From Mycobacterium paraseoulense (GTDB lineage: Bacteria > Actinomycetota > Actinomycetes > Mycobacteriales > Mycobacteriaceae): a DNA stretch of 64,000 bases. The notes under the pieces were generated by a model, which saw only the letters and a list, made by a program, of their open reading frames with translations, had not been told where the DNA came from and did no database searches. Positions 56,866-64,000 of this stretch are shown piece by piece. The position numbers were made by a program, and so were the translations under genes. The stretch spans positions 2,232,001 through 2,296,000 of the forward strand of contig NZ_AP022619.1 of assembly GCF_010731655.1 (NCBI RefSeq), written 5' to 3'. Within the stretch, counting starts at the first letter, position 1. The number at the start of each line of letters is the position of its first letter.

Positions 56866-59771
56866 GCGACGCGAACAACAGGGGCCCCGTGGACACTGCG
56901 GACACCGCGGACACCGGCCCGATCAGGACACCGGCCCAAGCCAAGGCCGAGCGCGGTCACCGGCCCTACCTTCCCCACTCGATCCGCATCTTCGCGGTGC
57001 CGATCATCGTGGGCTGGGTGTTCGTCACCGTTCTGGTGAACGTCATCGTCCCCACCCTGGAGAAGGTCGGCGAGGCCCACTCGGCGCCGATGACGCCGCT
57101 CGACGCGCCGTCGATGAAGGCGATGATGCGCCTGGGCCACAACTTCCGCGAATTCGACTCCAACAGCACGGTGATGATCGTCCTGGAAGGCCAGCAACCG
57201 CTTGGCCAGGACGCGCACCAGTACTACGACAAGCTGATTCGAGACCTCCGCAAGGATCCCCAGCACATCCAGCACATCCAGGACTTCTGGGGTGACCGGC
57301 TCACCGCGGCGGGCGCGCAGAGCGCCGACTCCAAGGGCGCCTACGTGATGATCAACCTGGCCGGCAATCAGGGCACCACGCTGGCCAACGAATCCGTGGA
57401 CGCGGTGCGCAAGGTGATCGACGAGAACAAGGCGCCGCCGGGCGTCAAGGCCTACGTCACCGGTCCGGCGGCGCTGTCCGACGACATGCACATCATCGGT
57501 AACGCCAGCCTGGCCAAGATCACGCTGTTCACGCTGGGCGCCATCGCGATCATGCTGCTGCTGGTCTACCGGTCCATCGTCACCACCCTGGTCCAGCTGT
57601 TCATGACCTTTGTCGCACTGGCCTGTTCGCGGGGCGTCGTCGCGGTTCTGGCGTACCACAACGCGTTCGGGCTCACCACCTTCGCCGCCAACATCCTCAC
57701 CATGCTGGCGATCGCGGCCGGGACCGACTACGGCATCTTCCTCGTCGGCCGCTACCAAGAAGCTTTGCGCGCAGGCGAGGACCGAGAAACCGCGTACTAC
57801 ACCACCTTCAAAGGGGTGGCCCCCGTTGTGCTGGGGTCGGGCCTGACCATCGCCGGTGCCACCTACTGCCTGAGCTTCACGCGGCTGCCCTGGTTCAACA
57901 CCATGGGCGCACCCGTCGCGATCGGCATGCTGGTGGTAGTGCTCGCCGGGCTCACGCTGGGCCCGGCAGTCGTCTTCGTGGGCAGTCGCTTTCACTTCTT
58001 CGAGTCCAAACGCGCGGCCAAGGGCGGGCGGCTGTGGCGGCGGGTCGGCACCGCGGTCGTGCGCTGGCCCGCACCGGTGTTGGCCGTCAGCGCCGCCGTC
58101 GTGTTGGTCGGCATGATCGCCCTGCCGAGCTACAAGACGAGCTACAACGACCGCTACTACCTGCCGACGTCCGCGCCGTCCAATCTCGGGCAAGCGGCCG
58201 CCGACCGGCATTTCTCGCAGGCCCGGATGAACCCCGACATGCTGATGGTCGAATCCGACCATGACATGCGAAACCCGGCCGACATGCTGGTGTTGGACCG
58301 GGTGGCCAAGAACGAGATGCGCACGCTGGGCATCGCCATGGTTCAGGACATCACCCGGCCGCTGGGCATTCCGATTCAGCACAGCTCGATACCGTTCCAG
58401 AACAGCATCCAGAGTCAGACGACGATGCAGAACATGGGCTTCCTCAAGGAGCGCATCGCCGACATCCTGAAGATGGCCGACGACCTGCAGACCCAGATCG
58501 ACACCACGCAGCGCCAATACGAGGTGTCGCTGGACCTGGCCCAGGCCGCGGACGACAGCGCAAAGACCACGGCGGTGACGTCGCAGATCACCGACACCCT
58601 GCGGGACCACATCGCGGATTTCGACGACACCTTCCGGCCGGTGCGCTCGTACTTCTATTGGGAGCGGCACTGTTACGACATCCCGGTGTGCATCGGGTTG
58701 CGGTCCCTGTTCGACACGTTCGACGGGTTCGACCAGCTCGCCGAGCAGTTCCACTACCTCACAACCGACATCCAGCACACCGCCAAAGCCTCGCGCGACC
58801 TGACGGAGCTGTTTCCCACGCTGATCGCCACGCTGAAGACGACGCGGGGCATCACGCTCACCCTGTACCAGACGTTCAAGGCGATGATCAATCAGATGGA
58901 GGCGATGAGCAACACCGCGATCGTGATGGGCCAAAGCTTCGACGCGTCGAAGAACGACGACTTCTTCTACCTGCCACCGGAGGCCTTCGACAACCCCGAT
59001 TTCCAGACGGGCCTTCGCATGTTCTTGTCACCCGACGGTAAGTCGGCGCGCTTCTTCATCACACACCAGAGCGATCCGATGACGCCCGAAGGCATTTCGC
59101 GCGTCGACGCCGAGCGCACCGCCGCGCAGGAGGCGCTGAAACAGTCGTCGCTGTCGGATGCCCGGATCTATCTCGGCGGGACCGCGCCGACGTTCCGGGA
59201 CATGGCCGACGGCGAGAAATACGACCTGATGATCGCCGTGGTGTCGGCCCTGACGCTGATCTTCATGATCATGCTGCTACTCACCCGGAGTGTGGTGGCC
59301 GCGCTGGTGATCGTGGGCACGGCGGCCAGCTCGATCGCGGCGTCGTTCGGGCTCTCCGTGCTCATCTGGCAGGATCTGTTCGGCATCAGGATCCACTGGA
59401 TCGTCATGGCGCTGTCGGTCATCATCCTGTTGGCCGTCGGGTCCGACTACAACCTGCTGCTGGTGTCCCGGTTCAAAGAAGAGATCCATGCCGGGCTCAA
59501 GACCGGGATCATCCGGTCGATGGCCGGCACCGGTGGGGTGGTGACGGCTGCGGGCCTGGTGTTCGCTTTCACCATGGCCTCGATGCTCGGCAGCGACTTG
59601 CGCGTGCTCGGCCAGTTCGGGTCGACGGTCTGCATCGGTCTGCTGCTCGACACCCTGATCGTGCGGACCCTGCTGATGCCGTCGATCGCGACGCTGCTGG
59701 GGCGGTGGTTCTGGTGGCCGCAGGTGGTGCATCCGCGCGGCGACAACGCCCGGCGCGCCGTGCCGGCTTAG
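56862..59771 (+). CDS. MmpL-family RND transporter (MmpL4/5-like)
   Basis: A 969-residue RND transporter. The Asp-Tyr motifs AAGTDYGIFLVGRY and AVGSDYNLLLVSRF are present, with two halves of six helices and a long coiled periplasmic segment (about residues 510-570, LKERIADILKMADDLQTQIDTTQRQYEVSL). The length and NSTVMIVLEGQQPLG-type start are those of the MmpL4/MmpL5 group, which exports mycobactin and carboxymycobactin and some drugs. Its partner mmpS is directly upstream and translationally coupled. The substrate here is not proven. It converges on degV with a 4-base overlap of stops. Confidence 0.88.
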   Translation: MSDANNRGPVDTADTADTGPIRTPAQAKAERGHRPYLPHSIRIFAVPIIVGWVFVTVLVNVIVPTLEKVGEAHSAPMTPLDAPSMKAMMRLGHNFREFDSNSTVMIVLEGQQPLGQDAHQYYDKLIRDLRKDPQHIQHIQDFWGDRLTAAGAQSADSKGAYVMINLAGNQGTTLANESVDAVRKVIDENKAPPGVKAYVTGPAALSDDMHIIGNASLAKITLFTLGAIAIMLLLVYRSIVTTLVQLFMTFVALACSRGVVAVLAYHNAFGLTTFAANILTMLAIAAGTDYGIFLVGRYQEALRAGEDRETAYYTTFKGVAPVVLGSGLTIAGATYCLSFTRLPWFNTMGAPVAIGMLVVVLAGLTLGPAVVFVGSRFHFFESKRAAKGGRLWRRVGTAVVRWPAPVLAVSAAVVLVGMIALPSYKTSYNDRYYLPTSAPSNLGQAAADRHFSQARMNPDMLMVESDHDMRNPADMLVLDRVAKNEMRTLGIAMVQDITRPLGIPIQHSSIPFQNSIQSQTTMQNMGFLKERIADILKMADDLQTQIDTTQRQYEVSLDLAQAADDSAKTTAVTSQITDTLRDHIADFDDTFRPVRSYFYWERHCYDIPVCIGLRSLFDTFDGFDQLAEQFHYLTTDIQHTAKASRDLTELFPTLIATLKTTRGITLTLYQTFKAMINQMEAMSNTAIVMGQSFDASKNDDFFYLPPEAFDNPDFQTGLRMFLSPDGKSARFFITHQSDPMTPEGISRVDAERTAAQEALKQSSLSDARIYLGGTAPTFRDMADGEKYDLMIAVVSALTLIFMIMLLLTRSVVAALVIVGTAASSIAASFGLSVLIWQDLFGIRIHWIVMALSVIILLAVGSDYNLLLVSRFKEEIHAGLKTGIIRSMAGTGGVVTAAGLVFAFTMASMLGSDLRVLGQFGSTVCIGLLLDTLIVRTLLMPSIATLLGRWFWWPQVVHPRGDNARRAVPA

Positions 59772-60598
59772 GTCGGCAGCTGTACACAGACCGCGACGGC
59801 CCCGGCGCCGACGTGTAACGCCAGTACGGGCCCCAACGGGGTGATGATCGCCGGCTCGCACGCCGGCAGCCGCTGCGCCAGCGTCGCCGCCACCTCCTTG
59901 GCGCCGTCCGGGTTGGCGACGTGATGGACCGCCAGGGCGGCGGGGCTGTCGCCCGCCACCTGACAGACCCGGTCGATCATCGCCTCCGTCGCGTGAGTGA
60001 CGGTGCGGACGCGTTGCGCCAGAACGAGTTTGCCGTCGTCGATGCGCAGCAGCGGCTTGAGCGCCAGCGCGGTGCCCAGCCAGGCCTTGGCCCCACCGAT
60101 CCGTCCACTGCGGCGCAGGTTGTCCAGCCGGTGCACCACCATGAACGCATGGCTGTGTCGCACCGCCAGCTTCGCGGCGTCGGCCACGGTGTCGAGGTCC
60201 GCCCCGGCGGCCGCGGCCCGCGCGGCGGCCAACGCGACGAAGCCCGTGCCCATCGCGGTCGACCTCGAGTCGACGACGCGAACGTGCGGGTCGAGGTCCG
60301 CGGCGGTCCGTTCGGCGGCGCCGCAGGTTCCCGACAGCGCGGACGAAAGGTGCACCGCCACCACGCCGTCCCCGCCACTGTCGGCCAGTGCCTGCTGGTA
60401 GGCGTCCGCCAATTCGGCGGGTGTGGCCGCCGCGGTGGTGGCGTGGCGCTTGTAGACGTCGTCGGGAATCTCGTCCACGCCGTCGCGCAGATCCACACCG
60501 TCGAGCAGAATGTGCAGCGGCACAACGCGGATCGCCCACTTGTCCAACAGATCGGCCGGCAAGCGCGCCGACGCGTCGGTCACCACCACGACAGGCAC
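59768..60598 (-). CDS. DegV-family fatty-acid-binding protein (Rv2417c-like)
   Basis: A 276-residue DegV fold protein: VVVVTDASARLPADLL at the N-terminus, HLSSALSGTCGAAERTAADL for fatty acid head-group binding, and MVVHRLDNLRRSGRIGGAKAWLGTAL in the middle. DegV proteins bind fatty acids; in firmicutes they feed the fatty acid kinase system. It is the last gene of nadD-rsfS-gpgP-octT-degV, 4 bases after octT, and matches Rv2417c in place. Confidence 0.88.
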   Translation of the reverse strand: MPVVVVTDASARLPADLLDKWAIRVVPLHILLDGVDLRDGVDEIPDDVYKRHATTAAATPAELADAYQQALADSGGDGVVAVHLSSALSGTCGAAERTAADLDPHVRVVDSRSTAMGTGFVALAAARAAAAGADLDTVADAAKLAVRHSHAFMVVHRLDNLRRSGRIGGAKAWLGTALALKPLLRIDDGKLVLAQRVRTVTHATEAMIDRVCQVAGDSPAALAVHHVANPDGAKEVAATLAQRLPACEPAIITPLGPVLALHVGAGAVAVCVQLPT

Positions 60599-60602
60599 GG
60601 CG

Positions 60603-61352
60603 TTACCCGCGCGGCTTGTCGGTCGCCACTTTAGCCTTCTGCAAGGCCTCGGCCAGCGCCTTGAGCATCAACTCGGCTACCGCCTGGTGGGCTTCGAAAT
60701 TCCAGTGAATGCCGTCGGGGTTTCCCCGCCCACTCATGATGTGTTCGGCCACAGCGGCTTTGAGATCCACCAGGGGAACATCGTGGCTTTGGGCCCACTC
60801 GGTGATCGCCGCCGCGGTTCCCGGGCGGCCGTGATGGGCGCGGGCGTAGGTGTCGGCGATGTGCACCGACGGCAGGGACGCCACGATGGGAATGCCGGGG
60901 CGGTTGAAGTCGATTGCACCGCGCGTTTGTTCGAGGTACTCGGCGCTGAGGTGCGGGGGCAGCGCGGACCGGGCCACCGGTGAGAGTCTGGGCTGCAGCC
61001 AGCCGTAGCCGTCGCGGACCCAGCGCCGCAGCCGGGGCGGGCGCACGTAGCGGATCAACTCGCGCAGGGCCGTCGGCAGCACCGACGGCAGCGAATCCAT
61101 GCCACCGGTCGCGAAGATCACGGCGCCGGCCCTGGGTAGCGCGGCCCAGGCGCGCGGGTCCTGGGTGGCCGCCCACCAGATGTCTCGGCAGGTCCAGCCG
61201 ATGCGGCCGATGAGCTCGACATCCCAACCGAGTTGTGCGGCAACGATATTCGGCCAGATACGGGGATCGTCAGCGGGCAGGCCGCCGGTGGGTCCGTAGT
61301 AGGCCAACGAGTCGGCGAATATCAGCAGGGTGGGCCGGGCCTCAGAGGACAT
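60603..61352 (-). CDS. octT: Diglucosylglycerate octanoyltransferase
   Basis: A 249-residue SGNH-hydrolase-like protein ([20 protein letters not shown] at the start; [20 protein letters not shown] with the C-terminal Asp-His block). It matches M. tuberculosis OctT (Rv2418c), which adds octanoate to diglucosylglycerate, an early intermediate of methylglucose lipopolysaccharide. It overlaps gpgP by 11 bases. The neighbouring phosphatase makes glucosylglycerate, the preceding intermediate, which supports the assignment. Confidence 0.88.
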   Translation of the reverse strand: MSSEARPTLLIFADSLAYYGPTGGLPADDPRIWPNIVAAQLGWDVELIGRIGWTCRDIWWAATQDPRAWAALPRAGAVIFATGGMDSLPSVLPTALRELIRYVRPPRLRRWVRDGYGWLQPRLSPVARSALPPHLSAEYLEQTRGAIDFNRPGIPIVASLPSVHIADTYARAHHGRPGTAAAITEWAQSHDVPLVDLKAAVAEHIMSGRGNPDGIHWNFEAHQAVAELMLKALAEALQKAKVATDKPRG

Positions 61353-62025
61353 CGTTGGACACCTGCGCCGAAGCGTTCCACACGTCGAGCCGCCAGCGGA
61401 TGGCGTCGAAATCCGGGTCTCCGGCCTCGGGTTCGTCCGAATGGCCGGACAGCTGCACCCAGCTGGCGTTGCCCATGCCGCCCAATGTCGGCCAGTTGGG
61501 CACGGGAAGCTTCAACAGCGCGGCGGACAGCGCGGCGATCAGGCCACCGTGAGCCACCAGCACCACGGGCCGGTCCGCATGCTGCTGGTCGCCCCATTCC
61601 GGCTCGCCGGAAGCCAATTCGGCGACCAACGGCACGCTGCGGGCGGCGACGTCGACCCGGCTCTCGCCGCCGTGCGGTGCCCAGGTGGCGTCTTCTCGCC
61701 AGGCCAGCCGGGCACCGGGGGCCTGCGCGTCGACCTCGGTGTGCGTCAATCCCTGCCAGTCGCCCAGATGGGTCTCCCGCAGCCGCGGGTCCACCCGGAT
61801 CGGCAGGCCGGTTCGCTCCCCCAGCCTGACCGCCGTGTCGTAGGCGCGATGCAGATCCGACGACACGATCAGCAACGGCTGCAGCTTGCCCAGCACCTCG
61901 GCGGCGGCGATCGCTTGCGCCCGGCCGAGTTCGCTGAGTTGGGAATCCAGCTGGCCCTGCATCCGGCTGCCCGCGTTGAACTCGGTCTGCCCGTGCCGCA
62001 GCATGATCAGGCGACGAATGGTCAT
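61342..62025 (-). CDS. gpgP: Glucosyl-3-phosphoglycerate phosphatase
   Basis: A 227-residue histidine phosphatase superfamily member. The phosphohistidine motif RHGQTEFN (H11) lies near the N-terminus, and the second catalytic histidine is in [11 protein letters not shown]. It matches Rv2419c (GpgP), which dephosphorylates glucosyl-3-phosphoglycerate to glucosylglycerate in methylglucose lipopolysaccharide synthesis. It overlaps rsfS by 4 bases and octT by 11, so the three are co-translated. Confidence 0.92.
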   Translation of the reverse strand: MTIRRLIMLRHGQTEFNAGSRMQGQLDSQLSELGRAQAIAAAEVLGKLQPLLIVSSDLHRAYDTAVRLGERTGLPIRVDPRLRETHLGDWQGLTHTEVDAQAPGARLAWREDATWAPHGGESRVDVAARSVPLVAELASGEPEWGDQQHADRPVVLVAHGGLIAALSAALLKLPVPNWPTLGGMGNASWVQLSGHSDEPEAGDPDFDAIRWRLDVWNASAQVSNDVL

Positions 62026-62411
62026 TGCGTGCCCGCTGAGTCTTCGGGGACCTCGGCCAGGTCCACCGGCACCACCGGACAGTCACCCCACAACCGGTCC
62101 AGGGCATAGAAGTCGCGGTCGTCCTGGTGTTGGATGTGCACCACGATGTCGCGGTAGTCCAACAGCGTCCAGCGCCCCTCTCGCGTGCCCTCGCGGCGCG
62201 CCGGCTTGTAACCGGCGCGGCGCATTTTCTCCTCGACCTCGTCGACGATGGCGTTGACCTGCCGCTCGTTGGAGGCCGACGCGATGACGAAGCAGTCCGT
62301 GATGACCAGCTGGCCCGACACGTCGATCACGACGACGTCGTCGGCCAGCTTCGAGGCGGCCGCGCCGGCCGCCACGGTCGCCATGTCGATGGCTTCCCGG
62401 GTGGCGGTCAC
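62022..62411 (-). CDS. rsfS: Ribosome silencing factor RsfS
   Basis: A 129-residue RsfS/Iojap protein ([47 protein letters not shown]). It binds ribosomal protein L14 and blocks subunit joining in stationary phase. Start is GTG 62411, overlapping the nadD stop by 4 bases (GTGA). It matches Rv2420c. The C-terminal 15 residues are variable. Confidence 0.93.
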   Translation of the reverse strand: MTATREAIDMATVAAGAAASKLADDVVVIDVSGQLVITDCFVIASASNERQVNAIVDEVEEKMRRAGYKPARREGTREGRWTLLDYRDIVVHIQHQDDRDFYALDRLWGDCPVVPVDLAEVPEDSAGTQ

Positions 62412-63076
62412 GTGTTGTTCCCCGCGGGCAGGGTCGAGCGGCTCACGGTGCCCTTCGATTCTTCGCCGGCGCGATACAGCCGGCGCTTGGAGACGTACTG
62501 CACGACGCCGTCGGGCATCAGGTACCACAGGGGTCGGCGCTGCTCGGCGCGCAGCCGGCAATCGGTCGACGAGATCGCCAGCGCCGGGATCTCCACGAGC
62601 GTCAGGACGTCGTCAGCCAGCTCGCCCAGCACGCCGGTGACGTGTTCACGGCGCAGCTCGTATCCGGGCCGGCTGACGCCGACGAACCTTGCCAAGTCAA
62701 ACATCTCCTGCCAGCCCTGCCACGACAGGATCGAGGCGAGCGCGTCGGCGCCGGTGATGAAGTACAGCTGCGAATCGGGGTTGAGGGCGTGCAGATCCCG
62801 CAGCGTATCCTTGGTGTAGGTGGGCCCGGCGCGGTCGATGTCGACGCGGCTCACCGAGAAGCGGGGGTTGGACGCGGTGGCGATCACGGTCATCAGGTAC
62901 CGGTCCTCCGCGGCGGAAACATGCCGATCCTTCTGCCAGGGCTGGCCGCTGGGCACGAACACCACTTCGTCGAGGTCGAACAGGTCGGCGACCTCGCTGG
63001 CCGCGACCAGGTGCCCGTAATGGATGGGATCGAATGTCCCACCCATCACACCCAGCCTGCGCAGCTCCTTTTGCAC
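62408..63076 (-). CDS. nadD: Nicotinate mononucleotide adenylyltransferase
   Basis: About 222 residues, NAD biosynthesis. The nucleotidyltransferase signature [14 protein letters not shown] and the C-terminal ISSTDCR motif are present. It matches Rv2421c. The start is uncertain: GTG 63076 (giving [13 protein letters not shown]) or ATG 63046 (MGGTFDP). I prefer GTG 63076, since many homologues begin with RRLGVMGG. It heads the operon with rsfS, gpgP, octT and degV. Sequence upstream in this frame is non-conserved. Confidence 0.93.
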   Translation of the reverse strand: MQKELRRLGVMGGTFDPIHYGHLVAASEVADLFDLDEVVFVPSGQPWQKDRHVSAAEDRYLMTVIATASNPRFSVSRVDIDRAGPTYTKDTLRDLHALNPDSQLYFITGADALASILSWQGWQEMFDLARFVGVSRPGYELRREHVTGVLGELADDVLTLVEIPALAISSTDCRLRAEQRRPLWYLMPDGVVQYVSKRRLYRAGEESKGTVSRSTLPAGNNT

Positions 63077-63225
63077 GATTTGCCAGCTTACTTGAGCCGG
63101 CGGTCCGGCCCGATTTCTCAGCCCGGCCGCGGGTTGGTCGAGGTTGTCTCTGTGAGGCGGGCACAACGACACACGCCCGGCCCGGGGGCTAGTGGGGCTG
63201 ATGTGACAGCTGGCCGCGCAGTGGC

Positions 63226-64000
63226 TTAAACCGGCAGCAGCTGGTCGATCACCGCGGCGAGCTGCTTGGCCGACCGGCACTCGTGCATCGCGATGACCTC
63301 TTGGTAGCGCGGCACCGCCGAGTCGCCGCTCCCCCACAGGTGCCTGGGCTCGGGATTGAGCCAGTGGGCGTGCCGGCTCGCGGTCACCATGTGCGACAAC
63401 AGTTCGGTCTCCGGGTTGCGGTAGTTCGTGCGGCCGTCCCCGAGCACCAGCAGCGAGCTGCGCGGCGACAGCACATTGGGGAACGCCTGCACGAACGACG
63501 CGAACGCGTTGCCGTAGTCGGAATGCCCGTCGCGGCTGTACACCCCGGCCTCCCGGGTGATCCGCTGGATCGCCACGGCCAGATCGGCATCGGGGGAGAA
63601 CATGTGCGTCACCTCGTCGGTGGTGTCGATGAAGGCGAACACCCGGACGCGCGAAAACTGTTGGCGCAAAGCGTGTACCAGCAGCAGGGTGAAATGGCTG
63701 AACCCGGCCACGGAGCCGGACACGTCGCACAGCACCACCAATTCGGGTCGCGCCGGGCGGGGTTTGGCCAGCACGACGTCGATCGGCACCCCGCCGGTGG
63801 ACATCGACTTGCGCAGCGTCTTGCGCAGGTCGATCGCCCCGGCGCGGCTGCGTCGCCGCCGGGCGGCCAGCCGGGTGGCCAGGGTGCGGGCCAGCGGGGC
63901 CACGACCCGTTGCATCTGGCGCAGCTGCTCACCGGAGGCGCGCAGGAACTCGACGTTCTCGGAAAGCTGTGGGATGCCGTACATCTGCACGTGGTCGCGG
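63226..64000 (-). CDS. CoxE-like von Willebrand factor A domain protein, N-terminus beyond window
   Basis: The C-terminal 258 residues of a CoxE-family VWA protein; the frame stays open to the window edge. The metal-ion-dependent adhesion site motif is visible (CDVSGSV), followed by [19 protein letters not shown] and a [11 protein letters not shown] segment. It resembles M. tuberculosis Rv2425c. Such proteins often work with a MoxR AAA+ ATPase in metalloenzyme maturation; none is visible here, although the genes upstream lie outside the window. Confidence 0.85.
   Translation of the reverse strand, partial: RDHVQMYGIPQLSENVEFLRASGEQLRQMQRVVAPLARTLATRLAARRRRSRAGAIDLRKTLRKSMSTGGVPIDVVLAKPRPARPELVVLCDVSGSVAGFSHFTLLLVHALRQQFSRVRVFAFIDTTDEVTHMFSPDADLAVAIQRITREAGVYSRDGHSDYGNAFASFVQAFPNVLSPRSSLLVLGDGRTNYRNPETELLSHMVTASRHAHWLNPEPRHLWGSGDSAVPRYQEVIAMHECRSAKQLAAVIDQLLPV

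Noticed and set aside
56673..58934. Minus-strand ORF of 753 codons opposite mmpS/mmpL
   Set aside because: Shadow frame with repetitive His/Asp/Val composition and no ribosome-binding site.

Overview
The window is high-GC actinobacterial DNA from a Mycobacterium, probably a slow-growing non-tuberculous species; a Mycobacterium avium complex-like organism is my guess from gene content. Most genes match, in the same order, the M. tuberculosis stretch I remember as Rv2386c to Rv2425c: mbtI, an SbtA-like permease, hemW, sirA-cysH, cysA-cysW-cysT-subI, the GH15 trehalase, an LppR-like lipoprotein, lepA, a CBS protein, RNase Z, the transglutaminase/Alpha-E/ATP-grasp trio, rpsT, holA, comEC, comEA, degV, octT, gpgP, rsfS, nadD and a VWA protein. 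M. tuberculosis comparisons are from memory; no search was run.

Layout. Positions 1-5.9 kb hold a cut ferritin-like diiron gene, a Baeyer-Villiger-type monooxygenase, a MerR regulator, a DesA1-like acyl-ACP desaturase and salicylate synthase mbtI with an IdeR-type iron box at its start. Positions 6-9.4 kb hold a small conserved protein and two tandem SbtA-type permeases. Positions 9.4-17.5 kb hold hemW and the assimilatory sulfate genes. Both sulfur operons are preceded by a tiny, apparently leaderless ORF rich in cysteine codons near its end, the arrangement of mycobacterial cysteine-responsive attenuators. Positions 17.5-34.2 kb are core: small membrane proteins, an FAD monooxygenase, trehalase, three tandem sensor-type lipoproteins, lepA, RNase Z, the predicted peptide-modification trio, rpsT, holA and comEC.

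Positions 34.5-59.8 kb are accessory and sit where M. tuberculosis carries eis. The first part (about 34.5-42.0 kb) encodes hotdog thioesterases, an acyl-CoA dehydrogenase, a SnoaL-like protein, a sugar-nucleotide-type epimerase, an aldo/keto reductase and an integral-membrane acyltransferase. Almost every one of these genes is broken by single-base frameshifts, often in short G/C runs, while the flanking 55 kb is nearly free of them. The island is bounded by a damaged comEA and by a polyketide synthase cut off inside its second acyltransferase domain. It is either a recently decayed block or a low-quality stretch of assembly. The second part (42-55 kb) is a lipid locus: a KS-AT-KR-ACP-KS-AT synthase diverging from a PapA3-like acyltransferase, an MmpL10-like transporter and a PE-PPE-domain serine hydrolase. 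The last three resemble the M. tuberculosis acyltrehalose assembly and export set, but the synthase lacks the DH/ER domains and methylmalonyl signature of that pathway. A DapB-like oxidoreductase and an MmpS/MmpL pair follow.

Positions 59.8-63.1 kb are a tightly overlapping minus-strand operon nadD-rsfS-gpgP-octT-degV, which includes two methylglucose lipopolysaccharide genes. The window ends inside a CoxE-like VWA gene. I saw no rRNA, tRNA, insertion sequence, phage gene or CRISPR array.
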